In this document: positions 18,128 to 28,210 of the stretch, piece by piece
How positions within the stretch are numbered: the stretch's first letter is position 1
How the letters are laid out: each line of letters begins with the position of its first letter
Assembly (NCBI RefSeq): GCF_004336635.1
Contig: NZ_SJXH01000025.1
Span: 1 to 51,001, forward strand
Length of the DNA: 51,001 bases
Direction of reading: 5' to 3'
Origin: Acinetobacter sp. ANC 4862
GTDB lineage: Bacteria; Pseudomonadota; Gammaproteobacteria; Pseudomonadales; Moraxellaceae
Program-made: the position numbers and the translations under genes
The notes under the pieces: generated by a model
Databases searched by the model: none
The model's input: the letters and a program-made list of their open reading frames with translations, nothing else
Told to the model about the DNA's origin: nothing

Positions 18128-19576
18128 GTGTCTACGGTTCAACTCGATAATACAAGAATAGAGCGTGATTTGTTGGGAGCGAAGGAAGTTCCGGCAGCAT
18201 GTTATTACGGCATTCATACTGTACGTGCTTTAGAGAATTTTCAAATCTCTAATCAGAAAGTCGGAAATCATCATCATTTTATTCGTGCTTTGGCGCAGGT
18301 CAAAAAAGCTTCAGCACAGACCAATTTAAAATTTAGCAAAATTTCTGAACAAGTCAGTCAGGTGATTCAGCGGGCGTGTAATGAATTAATCGAATCTCCG
18401 GAAAAATGGAGTCATGCTTTTCCTTTAGATGTTTATCAAGGGGGAGCAGGTACGTCTATTAATATGAATACCAATGAGGTATTGGCCAATATTGCATTAG
18501 AGCATTTAGGTTTTCATAAGGGGCAATATGAACATATTCACCCGAATGATCATGTCAATAAATCCCAATCGACCAACGATGTCTATCCCACGGCTTTGCG
18601 CTTGGCAACATATTATAGTCTGGATGATTTATTGCTTCAGATTCAAAAACTAGTTGATACATTGCATATAAAGGTTGCAGAGTTTCAGTTTGTTTTAAAA
18701 ATGGGGCGTACCCAATTACAAGATGCAGTTCCGATGACCTTGGGACAAGAGTTTCGTGCTTTTGCAACCTTATTAAAAGAAGATATAAAACTTATTCAAC
18801 GGACACGTGAACTTTTACTGGAAGTGAATTTGGGTGCCACTGCCATTGGAACCGGGGTAAATACACCAGCGGGCTATGCACATGAAGCGATTCAATCTTT
18901 AAATAAAATTACCGGATTGAATTTAATTGGTGCGGAAGACTATGTGGAAGCCACCAGTGATTGTGGTGTATTTATTATTTTATCCAGTACGCTGAAACGT
19001 CTTGCGGTGAAGCTTTCAAAAATTTGTAATGACTTACGATTATTGAGTTCGGGGCCACGTACCGGTTTGGGTGAAATTCGCTTACCTGAATTGCAAGCCG
19101 GCTCATCAATTATGCCGGCCAAAATCAATCCGGTGATTCCTGAAGTGGTGAATCAGATTGCCTATAAAGTGATTGGTAATGATCTAACCGTTACCATGGC
19201 TGCGGAAGCGGGACAATTACAGTTAAATGTGATGGAACCTGTCATAGCGATTTCCATTAATGAATCGATTGAATTACTGACAAAAGCCATTTCGAGTTTG
19301 GATAATAAATGTATTCAGGGCATTCAAGCCAATGAGCAGGTGTGTTATGATGCTGTGATGCGTAGTGTCGGCATTGTCACTTTACTCGATCCGATTTTGG
19401 GTCATGCCAAATGTGATGAAATTGGCAAGCAATGTATTGCTGAAAATAAAACCATTCAACAGATTGTTTTGGAACAGGAATTACTGACCCAAGAACAGTT
19501 AGATGAAATCTTTGCCTTTAACAATTTGGTTTCAGAAGTGACAGCAGCACATGAATTGTTGGCACAAGTGAGCTAA
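18128..19576 (+). CDS. aspA: Aspartate ammonia-lyase (aspartase)
   Basis: Converts L-aspartate to fumarate and ammonia, feeding the TCA cycle. The protein follows E. coli AspA closely from RIERDLLGAKEVPAACYYG to the end. It has YQGGAGTSINMNTNEVLAN, NPNDHVNKSQSTND-type residues (here HPNDHVNKSQ), MGRTQLQDAVPMTLGQEF, ATSDCGVF and the catalytic loop GSSIMPAKINPVIPE. I propose the GTG start at 18128 (482 aa), where similarity to AspA begins. Another in-frame GTG at 18113 and a TTG at 18029 are possible, and no start has a strong Shine-Dalgarno. It lies beside putP/putA, consistent with amino-acid catabolism. Confidence 0.93.
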   Translation: MSTVQLDNTRIERDLLGAKEVPAACYYGIHTVRALENFQISNQKVGNHHHFIRALAQVKKASAQTNLKFSKISEQVSQVIQRACNELIESPEKWSHAFPLDVYQGGAGTSINMNTNEVLANIALEHLGFHKGQYEHIHPNDHVNKSQSTNDVYPTALRLATYYSLDDLLLQIQKLVDTLHIKVAEFQFVLKMGRTQLQDAVPMTLGQEFRAFATLLKEDIKLIQRTRELLLEVNLGATAIGTGVNTPAGYAHEAIQSLNKITGLNLIGAEDYVEATSDCGVFIILSSTLKRLAVKLSKICNDLRLLSSGPRTGLGEIRLPELQAGSSIMPAKINPVIPEVVNQIAYKVIGNDLTVTMAAEAGQLQLNVMEPVIAISINESIELLTKAISSLDNKCIQGIQANEQVCYDAVMRSVGIVTLLDPILGHAKCDEIGKQCIAENKTIQQIVLEQELLTQEQLDEIFAFNNLVSEVTAAHELLAQVS

Positions 19577-19610
19577 TTCGCTAAGGCTAAATTTAATTTT
19601 CGTTATAATG

Positions 19611-19641
19611 AAAGGTAGCCGTTTAAACGGCTACCTTTTTT
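19611..19641 (+). terminator. Intrinsic terminator of aspA
   Basis: A perfect 28-bp palindrome, AAAGGTAGCCGTTT at 19611-19624 with AAACGGCTACCTTT at 19625-19638, ending in six T. The inner AT pairs open to form the loop. Confidence 0.9.
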
Positions 19642-19706
19642 ATGGAAAATAGTACTGAAGATAAAGCCGCTCAGGGTTAGAATAGGGAGGTTTTTTAATA
19701 TTTGTA

Positions 19707-20084
19707 ATGCGTATGTTGAATAAAATTGCTGGACTATTTACAAGTTCAAGACTGTTTAAAAGTTCCAAGCCATCTCCTGAACACGTGTTTCTAGAAGAAA
19801 ATAATATCCAATTCAATCAAGAACAGGGCTATATCGTCGATGGCATTATTCTTAATGAATGGTCAGAACGGTTATCTTATTTTTCCAATCGCAAATTAAA
19901 CACGTTTGATGATTTAAAAGCATTGTATTTCACTGCCATGATTATCAATGAAAAAATTGATCTTGAAATTGCCAGTCAACGCTTTGTGGTGCGTTTAGGT
20001 AATACCGAAGAAAACCTGTTGCAGTTAAAGCAAATTATTCAAAAGCTGAATGACTATTACCGCAATTTCTTACGCGAAAAATAA
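19707..20084 (+). CDS. Conserved hypothetical protein, 125 aa
   Basis: I do not recognise a named family. The N terminus is Ser/Lys-rich and amphipathic (NKIAGLFTSSRLFKSSKPS), with no clear signal peptide. The rest looks like a mixed alpha/beta domain with YIVDGIILNEWSERLSYFSN, FDDLKALYFTAMIINEKID and a C-terminal helix NLLQLKQIIQKLNDYYRNFL. AGGGAGG at 19684-19690 is a perfect ribosome site but lies 16 bases before the ATG, so the true initiation codon or spacing is unusual. It sits between aspA and mfd on the same strand, separated by terminators or promoters rather than coupled. Confidence 0.7.
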   Translation: MRMLNKIAGLFTSSRLFKSSKPSPEHVFLEENNIQFNQEQGYIVDGIILNEWSERLSYFSNRKLNTFDDLKALYFTAMIINEKIDLEIASQRFVVRLGNTEENLLQLKQIIQKLNDYYRNFLREK

Positions 20085-20219
20085 TTGTAAAACATAGGCT
20101 GAGTAGGTGACATCTAAAAGGATTTAGATAGATAAACGGGCTGCATATAAAAATAACTCAACCCACAAAAAACCCATGTTAAGATACAGCTCATGTCATT
20201 TAGACCAAAAGCTATATAC

Positions 20220-23200
20220 ATGTTCCAACAAGAAATTTCCCAATTAAATCTGCAGCAATTAAAAGCAGGCGAAAAACGCTGGGTCGGTAATTTACAAGGC
20301 TCATCAGCCGCTTTATTGTTTAAAGAAATTGCCACGCAAAATAAGCAATTGTTCATTATTGTTGCCAAAAATAATCAGCACTTGGGTCAGTTGGAAAGTG
20401 AACTGGAATTTTATGGCATAAAACCGACCATTTTCCCGGATTGGGAAATTTTACCTTATGACCGTTTATCTCCGCATCAGGATATCGTGTCAGAACGTCT
20501 TTCCATTTTATCAAATATGCCAAAGCAGGGCGTATTGTTGCTTTCTGCCTCGACTTTAGCACAACGTGTCGCACCCACCTCATGGGTATTGGGTGAACAT
20601 TTCGATATTAAAGTGGGTCAAAAGTTTGAACTGGAACAGCAAAAACTGCGCTTGATTCAAGCAGGTTATCATCTGGTCGATACCGTTTATGATCATGGTG
20701 AATTTGCGGTACGCGGCAGCATTATGGATATTTATGCATCCGGGCAAAATTCACCGATCCGTATCGATTTGTTTGATGATGAAATTGAGAGCTTAAAATT
20801 CTTTGATCCTGAAACGCAAAGAACCACACAAACGCTACAACAGTTTTCGGTATTGCCTGCCAAAGAATTTCCGCTCAAAGAAGGACGTGCGACTTTCCGT
20901 GACCGATATGCAGAGAGTTTTCCGACTGCAAATCCCAAGAAAAATCCGGTGTATCAGGATGTTCTGGAAGGCATTGCTTCTCCGGGGCTAGAGTTTTATT
21001 TCCCTTTATTTTTCACTAAAGAGGCGATGCAAACTCAAAGTACCCTGATAGCGTACTTACCCAAGAATGGCATTGTCATTACAGATAAGCATCTGGATGA
21101 TGGATTAACCAGTTTCTGGAAGGATGTGGTTCGACGCTATGAAGACCGTCGCCATAATGTTGATCACCCTATTCTATCGCCAGAAGAGATATTTCTGCAA
21201 CCGAATCAGGTATTGGAACAGCTGAATCACTTCGCCAGAATCATTGCTTCAGCAGAAGAATTTGTAGATAAAACTGGGGTGCTTAATCTCAATACCGAAT
21301 TGCCACCCCGTTTACCCGTTGATCCGAAACAAGAAAAACCGTTTTCAGCGGTTAAAAAGTATATTGATGCAGCCAATCATCCGGTACTGTTGGTGGCTGA
21401 AAGTGCAGGTCGCCGTGAAACCTTAAAAGATGCTTTGCGTCCGACTTTGGGTGATATTCCCAATGTTGAAAATTTTGCAGAATTTAGAAAATCATTACAT
21501 GCCATCGCCATTACCAGTGCGCCACTTGATCGTGGCTTGGTGATTCCGAATCACCTGACAGTGATTTCTGAAAATCAGCTCTATGAACATCGCGTCGTCC
21601 AGCGCCGTCGTAAACGTCAGCAGGAAGTTTCAGAAGAATTCCTGATTCGGAGTTTAACCGAGCTGAGTATTGGTGCACCAGTGGTGCATATTGATTATGG
21701 CGTGGGGCGTTATGCGGGCTTGGTCACTTTAAGTATTGATGACCAAGATCATGAGTTTTTACAGCTGGATTATGCCGATGCAGCAAAGGTCTATGTTCCG
21801 GTCACCAACTTACATTTAATCAGCCGTTATAGTGGTGGCGATCCTGATTTAGCGCCCTTACATAAATTAGGTACCGATGCCTGGAACAAGGCAAAACGTA
21901 AAGCCTTGGAACAGATTCACGATGTCGCAGCTGAATTGTTACATATTCAGGCGCGTCGACAGGCTAAACCCGGCTTTAGCTTTGAGCTGGAACAAAGTCC
22001 ATATATGCAGTTTGCCAGTGGCTTTGCCTATGAGGAAACTCTTGATCAAGCCAATGCGATTGAAGCGACCCTGCACGATATGCAACTGGCGAAACCGATG
22101 GATCGCCTGGTCTGTGGTGATGTCGGTTTTGGCAAGACTGAAGTGGCGATGCGAGCTGCATTTTTAGCAGTACAAAACAATAAACAAGTGGCGATTTTGG
22201 TTCCGACGACCTTGCTGGCACAGCAACATTATGAATCCTTTAAAGACCGTTTTGCCGATTGGCCGATTCGGATTGAAGTGCTTTCGCGTTTTGGTTCCAA
22301 TAAAACCCATCTGAAAATTACTGAAGACTTGGCTGACGGTAAAGTCGATATTGTGATTGGAACGCACAAAATTCTGCAGGAAAGTATCCAGTTTAAAAAC
22401 TTGGGTTTGATGATTGTCGATGAAGAACATCGCTTTGGGGTACGTGATAAAGAACGTATTAAAGCCATGCGTGCCGATGTTGACATGCTGACCTTGACCG
22501 CAACTCCCATCCCGCGCACATTAAATATGGCTTTTAGCGGTATGCGTGATTTGTCCATTATTGCCACACCGCCAGCACGTCGTTTGGCTGTCAAAACCTT
22601 CGTTCAAGAGCACACCAGTGACGCGATAAAAGAAGCCATTTTGCGTGAACTGTTGCGTGGTGGTCAGGTTTATTTCCTGCATAATGAAGTGGAGAGCATT
22701 GAACGTACAGCTGAAAGTATTCGGGAGCTGGTACCTGAAGCACGAGTAGCGGTAGCGCATGGACAAATGCGTGAACGTGAACTGGAGCAGGTGATGCAGC
22801 AGTTCTATCACAAGGAATACAATGTTCTGGTCTGTTCAACCATTATTGAAACCGGAATTGATGTTCCAAATGCCAACACCATTTTGATTGAACGTGCAGA
22901 TAAGTTAGGTTTAGCGCAGTTACATCAATTACGAGGACGTGTTGGGCGTTCGCATCATCAAGCCTATGCCTATTTATTGGTACCTTCAATTAAAGGTTTA
23001 AAAGGTGATGCTGAAAAACGTCTGGATGCCATTCAGCGTGCATCTAACTTGGGTGCAGGTTTTATGCTGGCCACGGAGGATCTTGAAATTCGTGGTGCAG
23101 GTGAATTGCTGGGTGAGCAACAAAGTGGTTCGATGCATGCGATCGGTTATAGCTTGTATATGGAAATGCTTGAAAAGGCGACTAAAGCCATTCAGAAAGG

Positions 23201-23678
23201 TAAAACACCGAATTTCGATGCACCGTTATCTTTAACGGCAGAGATTAATTTACATATGCCGGCATTGATTCCAGATGAGTATTTAGGTGATGTACACCAA
23301 CGTCTGATGTTCTATAAACGGATCAGTAATACCGATACTCAAGAAAAACTTGATAACATTCGGATGGAGTTGATTGACCGTTTTGGTGTGCCACCACAAC
23401 CTGTGAAGCAATTATTTGCTGTGCATCAACTCCGCTTAAAAGCAGAGCAGTTGGGTATTACCAAGGTTGATATCAGTTCAAATGGTGGTCATATTGAATT
23501 TTCACCCGATACCCCGGTTCAAGCCATGAGCATTATTCAAATGATGCAAAAACATCCGACTTTTTTCCGTATGGATGGAGGGCAACGTTTAAAAATCATG
23601 GTGATGCTGGAAGATTATCAAAAAAGAATTCAATTTATTTCCGATTTACTCGCGAGTTTATTAAAAGAAATTCACTAA
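20220..23678 (+). CDS. mfd: Transcription-repair coupling factor Mfd
   Basis: Displaces RNA polymerase stalled at DNA lesions and recruits UvrA. From ATG 20220 it is 1152 residues (E. coli 1148). The N-terminal UvrB-like module has FPDWEILPYDRLSPHQDIVSERL. The RNA polymerase-interaction domain has GAPVVHIDYGVGRYAGL. The helicase motifs are RLVCGDVGFGKTEVAMRAAF (Walker A), IVDEEHRFGV (DEEH box), TLTATPIPRTLNMA, STIIETGIDVPNANTILIERA and QLRGRVGRSHHQAYAYLL, and the C-terminal TRCF domain ends the protein. An in-frame ATG at 20193 adds nine residues. I prefer 20220 because the KAGE segment then lies as in E. coli; neither start has a good Shine-Dalgarno. Confidence 0.96.
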   Translation: MFQQEISQLNLQQLKAGEKRWVGNLQGSSAALLFKEIATQNKQLFIIVAKNNQHLGQLESELEFYGIKPTIFPDWEILPYDRLSPHQDIVSERLSILSNMPKQGVLLLSASTLAQRVAPTSWVLGEHFDIKVGQKFELEQQKLRLIQAGYHLVDTVYDHGEFAVRGSIMDIYASGQNSPIRIDLFDDEIESLKFFDPETQRTTQTLQQFSVLPAKEFPLKEGRATFRDRYAESFPTANPKKNPVYQDVLEGIASPGLEFYFPLFFTKEAMQTQSTLIAYLPKNGIVITDKHLDDGLTSFWKDVVRRYEDRRHNVDHPILSPEEIFLQPNQVLEQLNHFARIIASAEEFVDKTGVLNLNTELPPRLPVDPKQEKPFSAVKKYIDAANHPVLLVAESAGRRETLKDALRPTLGDIPNVENFAEFRKSLHAIAITSAPLDRGLVIPNHLTVISENQLYEHRVVQRRRKRQQEVSEEFLIRSLTELSIGAPVVHIDYGVGRYAGLVTLSIDDQDHEFLQLDYADAAKVYVPVTNLHLISRYSGGDPDLAPLHKLGTDAWNKAKRKALEQIHDVAAELLHIQARRQAKPGFSFELEQSPYMQFASGFAYEETLDQANAIEATLHDMQLAKPMDRLVCGDVGFGKTEVAMRAAFLAVQNNKQVAILVPTTLLAQQHYESFKDRFADWPIRIEVLSRFGSNKTHLKITEDLADGKVDIVIGTHKILQESIQFKNLGLMIVDEEHRFGVRDKERIKAMRADVDMLTLTATPIPRTLNMAFSGMRDLSIIATPPARRLAVKTFVQEHTSDAIKEAILRELLRGGQVYFLHNEVESIERTAESIRELVPEARVAVAHGQMRERELEQVMQQFYHKEYNVLVCSTIIETGIDVPNANTILIERADKLGLAQLHQLRGRVGRSHHQAYAYLLVPSIKGLKGDAEKRLDAIQRASNLGAGFMLATEDLEIRGAGELLGEQQSGSMHAIGYSLYMEMLEKATKAIQKGKTPNFDAPLSLTAEINLHMPALIPDEYLGDVHQRLMFYKRISNTDTQEKLDNIRMELIDRFGVPPQPVKQLFAVHQLRLKAEQLGITKVDISSNGGHIEFSPDTPVQAMSIIQMMQKHPTFFRMDGGQRLKIMVMLEDYQKRIQFISDLLASLLKEIH

Positions 23679-23683
23679 TCAGA

Positions 23684-23714
23684 AAGTGGGTGTGTAAATA
23701 TTATGCACTCACTT
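23684..23714 (+). terminator. Weak hairpin after mfd
   Basis: AAGTGGGTG at 23684-23692 pairs with CACTCACTT at 23706-23714 (one G-T pair). Only CTT follows, so if it terminates mfd it does so weakly. Confidence 0.35.
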
Positions 23715-23911
23715 CTTAATCTGCCCATAATTTAGAGTTTATGGAAAAGAAATACTTGAATTTTTAAGGAAATTTATTAAATTTATCTGTGCTTGAGTGT
23801 TCAGGACAAATAGTGGTTTATTTGTAATGAAACACATTGCATAGAATATTCACGTCTCATTGGATGTGATAGTATTAGCCATCATTCTAATTTTGCATAA
23901 TTTATAAAGAT

Positions 23912-24346
23912 ATGTTTAGTTTGCATCCACAACTTGCTCAAGATACTTTTTTTGTAGGCGACTTTCCACTGTCAACATGTCGTTTAATGAATGATATGCA
24001 ATTTCCGTGGCTAATATTAATTCCGCGTGTACCCGGTATTAGCGAATTATATGAATTAAGTCAGGCTGACCAAGAACAATTCCTACGTGAATCTAGCTGG
24101 TTATCAAGCCAGTTGGCGCGTGTATTCCGTGCAGACAAAATGAATGTTGCTGCTTTAGGAAATATGGTTCCACAATTACATTTTCATCATGTGGTGCGTT
24201 ACCAAAATGACGTCGCGTGGCCAAAACCAGTTTGGGGAACGCCAGCTGTTCCTTATAGTAATGAAGTCCTTGCACATATGCGTCAAACTTTAATGCTTGC
24301 GTTACGTGGTCAAGGTGATATGCCATTTGATTGGCGTATGGACTAA
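23912..24346 (+). CDS. HIT-domain (histidine triad) protein
   Basis: A 144-residue nucleotide hydrolase/transferase family protein. The active-site motif reads QLHFHHVVRY near residues 88-97, a histidine triad of the form His-x-His-His-x-x. The upstream FPLSTCRLMNDMQFPWLILIPRVPG and the downstream YQNDVAWPKPVWG are typical of the proteobacterial HIT group in which Gln-Leu-His-x-His is followed by a Trp-Pro block. Family members cleave phosphoramidates or dinucleotides; the physiological substrate is unknown. It is followed 67 bp later by the cyclase gene on the same strand and may be co-transcribed with it. No clear Shine-Dalgarno was seen. Confidence 0.85.
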   Translation: MFSLHPQLAQDTFFVGDFPLSTCRLMNDMQFPWLILIPRVPGISELYELSQADQEQFLRESSWLSSQLARVFRADKMNVAALGNMVPQLHFHHVVRYQNDVAWPKPVWGTPAVPYSNEVLAHMRQTLMLALRGQGDMPFDWRMD

Positions 24347-24413
24347 TTCAAAGCGATTTAAAAAGCCAAACAGGGAATGTTTGGTTGTGAATACTGGGAC
24401 CAGGAGTGATTGA

Positions 24414-25874
24414 GTGTTAGACGACTGGATTAGCAAAGAGCCGAGACAATTTGAATATTTTCATCGTTTGATGGGATATATCATGTTGTCTTTACTCGTC
24501 ATCGTCTATCACTACACTTCTTCTGATACGCAATATCAGATCTATGTCCCTTTATTCTTATTGTTTGTCTTGCTGATTACCCCGAAGTTATCGACTGGGT
24601 TGCTGTACCGTTATAATCCAAAAATACAACGCAGTCTGTTATTTCTCATTGATGTTGTTGCCATTTCAGTTATTTTATCTGCCATTCATTTAAACCTGGT
24701 GCTGACTTTTATTTCACTTTTTGCACTTCTATATACTGCAATCAGTAATAAAATTTCATTTCTCATGGTGTCATTGGCGAGTTTGATTGGAATCGCAATT
24801 TTCTATCTGTGTAATATCTTTATTTTTGGTTTTGGCGAATATTTTGAACAAACCACAGGTGAATTAACCGTTCTGGGCTTTATTTGTCTCATCACTTATT
24901 TTGGTGTGGGAAGTTTTTACCAGCGTAGTCAAATCCAGCATGTTACCGATCGTAAAGCTTATTATTATGAGCAAATGAATCGTTATATGGAGTTTGCCAA
25001 CCAGCTCAGCCGTTATGCACCGGTACAATTGTGGCAATCAATTATGAAGGGTGAGTCGGAAGCCAAAATTGAATATAAGCGTAAGAAAATGACCATTTTC
25101 TTTTCAGATATTCAAGGTTTTACCGAGCTCTCCGAAACCCTTATTCCCGATGACTTGGCATTCTTGCTCAATGACTATTTAAGTCATATGACAGAAATTG
25201 CGAAACAGTATGAAGCGACTGTCGATAAGTTTATGGGGGATGCGATTTTAATTTTCTTTGGTGATCCTATTTCTCAAGGTGTTGAACAAGATGCAAAAAC
25301 TTGTTTAGACATGGCGATTGATATGCGTCAGCAAATGAAATTGTTAAGAGAGCGATGGATTAAAATGGGCTATCCGGCTTTACATATTCGTATGGGGATC
25401 AGTACGGGATATTGTCACGTTGGGAATTATGGTGCAGCGCATCGTATGGCCTATACCATTGTTGGACGTGATGCAAATTTGGCAGCGCGTTTACAAAGTG
25501 CGGCAGAAGTGGATGAAATTTTAATCTCAGATGATACCTATAATTTAATTAAAAATGATTATTTGTGTGCACCTAAAGCACCGATTAAGCTTAAAGGTAT
25601 TCAGGATCCAGTGAAAACCTGGCAGGTGATGGAAAAATATACTTCACGTAAATCGGATTATCAGCGTTGGTTTGATTATGAGTATAAAGGCTTTCATCTA
25701 TTGTTGAATCTGGATGAAGTTCAAAACTATGAATATCCAGAGTTGATCAATGTTTTGGAAAAAATGATTAAACGCATACAAAAACAGCAAAAAATGACCA
25801 ATTCTCAAGGTGTGGTAAAACTGAATCTGGAAGATGAAGTGATAGAAGATCACAAAGATGAACAATATCATTAA
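24414..25874 (+). CDS. Membrane class III adenylate cyclase (MASE2-like sensor, CyaB type)
   Basis: A 486-residue protein with about six hydrophobic helices in residues 20-175, resembling the MASE2 domain of Pseudomonas CyaB, then a linker and a cytoplasmic cyclase domain. Catalytic residues are visible: Asp232 in FFSDIQGFTEL and Asp276 in KFMGDAILIFFGDP (metals), Lys272 and Thr348 (adenine selection, indicating ATP rather than GTP), and Asn355 and Arg359 in GRDANLAARLQ (transition state). It is therefore expected to make cAMP. The start is GTG 24414 with AGGAG seven bases upstream. The role is probably global cAMP signalling through a Vfr/CRP-type receptor, which is not in this window. The C terminus (about 400-486) is an extra helical tail. 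Confidence 0.9.
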   Translation: MLDDWISKEPRQFEYFHRLMGYIMLSLLVIVYHYTSSDTQYQIYVPLFLLFVLLITPKLSTGLLYRYNPKIQRSLLFLIDVVAISVILSAIHLNLVLTFISLFALLYTAISNKISFLMVSLASLIGIAIFYLCNIFIFGFGEYFEQTTGELTVLGFICLITYFGVGSFYQRSQIQHVTDRKAYYYEQMNRYMEFANQLSRYAPVQLWQSIMKGESEAKIEYKRKKMTIFFSDIQGFTELSETLIPDDLAFLLNDYLSHMTEIAKQYEATVDKFMGDAILIFFGDPISQGVEQDAKTCLDMAIDMRQQMKLLRERWIKMGYPALHIRMGISTGYCHVGNYGAAHRMAYTIVGRDANLAARLQSAAEVDEILISDDTYNLIKNDYLCAPKAPIKLKGIQDPVKTWQVMEKYTSRKSDYQRWFDYEYKGFHLLLNLDEVQNYEYPELINVLEKMIKRIQKQQKMTNSQGVVKLNLEDEVIEDHKDEQYH

Positions 25875-25915
25875 GATGAATAGTCACTAAGCATCGTTGC
25901 TATTGAATTGAATAT

Positions 25916-25944
25916 AAAAAAACCACGCTTGGCGTGGTTTTTTT
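25916..25944. terminator. Bidirectional terminator between the cyclase gene and the isc operon end
   Basis: Seven A, CCACGC at 25923-25928, loop TTG, GCGTGG at 25932-25937, seven T. It serves the plus-strand cyclase and the minus-strand fdx. Confidence 0.92.
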
Positions 25945-25957
25945 AATCCTGAATCAA

Positions 25958-26296
25958 TTAATGATTTTCAGATGCATGATTGATGGTGTATTTCGGAATT
26001 TCAACTTCCAAGTCTTCATCCACAATTTTAACCTGGCAGGAAAGACGTGAGTCAGGCTCAAGACCCCAAGCGCGATCAAGTAAATCGGCTTCGACATCAT
26101 TCATTTCTTCAAGGCTGTCAAAACCTTTACGAACCACAACATGGCAAGTGGTACATGCACAAGACATGTCACATGCATGCTCAATCTTGATGCCATTTTT
26201 CAATAAGCTTTCGCAAAGATTTGCATTCTGTTCAACTTCAAACTCAGCACCATTTGGGCAAATTTGCGCATGTGGAAGAACTTTAATACGTGGCAT
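25958..26296 (-). CDS. fdx: ISC system [2Fe-2S] ferredoxin
   Basis: Adrenodoxin-type ferredoxin that supplies electrons for Fe-S cluster assembly on IscU. At 112 residues it nearly equals E. coli Fdx (111). The cluster ligands are Cys42, Cys48 and Cys51 in HACDMSCACTTCHV, plus the distant Cys in SRLSCQV. It is the last gene of the isc operon, 13 bp after hscA, with the operon terminator just downstream. AGGT lies eight bases before the ATG. Confidence 0.96.
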   Translation of the reverse strand: MPRIKVLPHAQICPNGAEFEVEQNANLCESLLKNGIKIEHACDMSCACTTCHVVVRKGFDSLEEMNDVEADLLDRAWGLEPDSRLSCQVKIVDEDLEVEIPKYTINHASENH

Positions 26297-26309
26297 AATT
26301 TTTACCTAT

Positions 26310-28172
26310 TTATTCGGGTGAGTTTGACCAGTCATCAAGTTTAGTGCCTTTTAGGGCAGCATCAATGTGTTGATTCATGCGTGCAGCAGCAAAAGCATCA
26401 CTGTGTATTTTAAGCTGTTCTACAGCCTGTTCAATAGCTTTGATATCTGTGGTTTTAAGTTGAGCTTCAAGTTGAACTTTGGCTTGATTTAAAGACTCTA
26501 GCTGTTCGGCAATTAATAGCTGAGCATCCACTTTAAGTGCCTGTTCCAATGCTTCAAGTTCACGTTGTGCTTCAACTTTGGTTTCTTGCAAATGACGAAG
26601 ATTTTTATCTTCTTCAGCAAATTTAAAACCTTCAATCAATAAGCGTTCAGTATCAGAATCGGATAAACCATAAGAAGGCTTAATATCAATTTGCGCATGC
26701 ACGCCTGAGGTGGTTTCTTTTGCCGAAACGGTCAGTAAGCCATCCGCATCGACCTGAAAGGTTACTTCAATACGTGCCTGACCAGCCGTCATCGGAGGAA
26801 TGCCATGTAAAACAAAACGACCTAAACTGCGGCAGTGTTCAACCAGATCACGTTCACCTTGTACCACGTGAATCAACATGGCAGTTTGACCATCTTGATA
26901 AGTGGTAAACTCTTGGCGACGTGCCACAGGGATAGCGGTATTACGTGAAATGAGACGCTCAACCAAACCACCCATAGTTTCTAAACCTAAAGAGAGTGGG
27001 GTAACATCCAGCAGCAATGAGCCATCTTTGCTATTGCCAATCAGCTGGTCTGCAGTAATGGCTGCACCAATCGCAACGACTTCATCTGGATTGATAGTAC
27101 ATAGAGGTTCTTGATTGAACACATCGCGAACTGCTTTTTGTACTGCATATGAACGGGTTGACCCACCGACAAGAACCACGTTTTGAATATCGTCAAGTTC
27201 AAGTTTGGCATCACGCATCACACGTTTGCATACGCTAATGGTTTTATCTAAAGCAATTTTAATAATGTCTTCAAAGGTTGCGCGATCTAAAGTTAAAACT
27301 TGATTGAGAGCTTGAAGTTCAACAGATTCTAAATCTGTTAATGCTTCCTTGGCATGACGTGCAGCAACCATCAGATGTGCATGTTCTGCATCATCCAAGG
27401 TTTCAATATTAAGCTGTTTCTTCGCCCATTTCACAATGAGGCGGTCTAAGTCATCACCACCGAGTGCAGTATGGCCACCCGTCGCTAAAACTTCGAACAC
27501 ACCTTGGGTAAAACGCAAGATAGAAACGTCAAAAGTACCACCGCCTAGATCATAAATTACATAGTTGCGGTCAGAAGCTAAATTGCTTTGTTGATCTAGA
27601 CCATAGGCAACAGCAGCAGCAGTCGGTTCATTCAACAAGCGTAGAACATTTAAACCGGCTAATTGGGCAGCATCACGGGTGGCTTGACGTTGAGCTTCAT
27701 CAAAATAGGCTGGCACAGTGATTACCGCGCCATTAATTGGATTTTTTAAACTTGCTTCAGCACGTTCTTTCAGTTGTTTTAAAATTTCAGCAGAAATTTC
27801 AACAGGGGTTTTACGACCTTGACTGGTTTCAAAAGCGGGCATTTGGTGATCTTCACCCGCCAATGTATACGGGTGCTGGAATTTAATATCCGCTTTTGAA
27901 CGACCCATAAAGCGCTTAACAGAAACAATGGTGTTTTTAGGATCGCTGGTCATGAAGGCTTTTGCTTCATCACCATATTGAGTTGCCTGATCTGCATAAT
28001 GCACAATCGACGGGAGTAACACGCGACCTTGTTCATCGTTAAGAACTTTGGCTTTGCCTGATAAAACCGTAGCCACTAAAGAGTGTGTTGTACCTAAATC
28101 GATACCAATAGCAATACGGTGTTCGTGGGGCGCACTTGATTGACCAGGTTCTGCAATTTGCAAGAGAGCCAT
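26310..28172 (-). CDS. hscA: Fe-S assembly chaperone HscA (Hsp70 family)
   Basis: ATP-driven chaperone that, with HscB, helps transfer clusters from IscU to acceptors. The 620 residues have the Hsp70 nucleotide-binding signatures [27 protein letters not shown] (written here as [12 protein letters not shown]) and [14 protein letters not shown]. The substrate-binding domain starts after [14 protein letters not shown] and ends with a helical lid. Slightly longer spacing is typical of HscA rather than DnaK, and it lacks the DnaK C-terminal EEV tail. AAGGA lies upstream of the ATG. It follows hscB by 38 bp. Confidence 0.96.
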   Translation of the reverse strand: MALLQIAEPGQSSAPHEHRIAIGIDLGTTHSLVATVLSGKAKVLNDEQGRVLLPSIVHYADQATQYGDEAKAFMTSDPKNTIVSVKRFMGRSKADIKFQHPYTLAGEDHQMPAFETSQGRKTPVEISAEILKQLKERAEASLKNPINGAVITVPAYFDEAQRQATRDAAQLAGLNVLRLLNEPTAAAVAYGLDQQSNLASDRNYVIYDLGGGTFDVSILRFTQGVFEVLATGGHTALGGDDLDRLIVKWAKKQLNIETLDDAEHAHLMVAARHAKEALTDLESVELQALNQVLTLDRATFEDIIKIALDKTISVCKRVMRDAKLELDDIQNVVLVGGSTRSYAVQKAVRDVFNQEPLCTINPDEVVAIGAAITADQLIGNSKDGSLLLDVTPLSLGLETMGGLVERLISRNTAIPVARRQEFTTYQDGQTAMLIHVVQGERDLVEHCRSLGRFVLHGIPPMTAGQARIEVTFQVDADGLLTVSAKETTSGVHAQIDIKPSYGLSDSDTERLLIEGFKFAEEDKNLRHLQETKVEAQRELEALEQALKVDAQLLIAEQLESLNQAKVQLEAQLKTTDIKAIEQAVEQLKIHSDAFAAARMNQHIDAALKGTKLDDWSNSPE

Positions 28173-28210
28173 TGTGTTACATCCTTTGAACGTCTAAAAG
28201 TAAAAATAAA

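Noticed and set aside
10300..20000. Metabolic island or acquired cluster around putA-putP-aspA
   Set aside because: Base composition and codon use look like the surroundings, no integrase or tRNA edge is present, and the genes are ordinary core catabolism.
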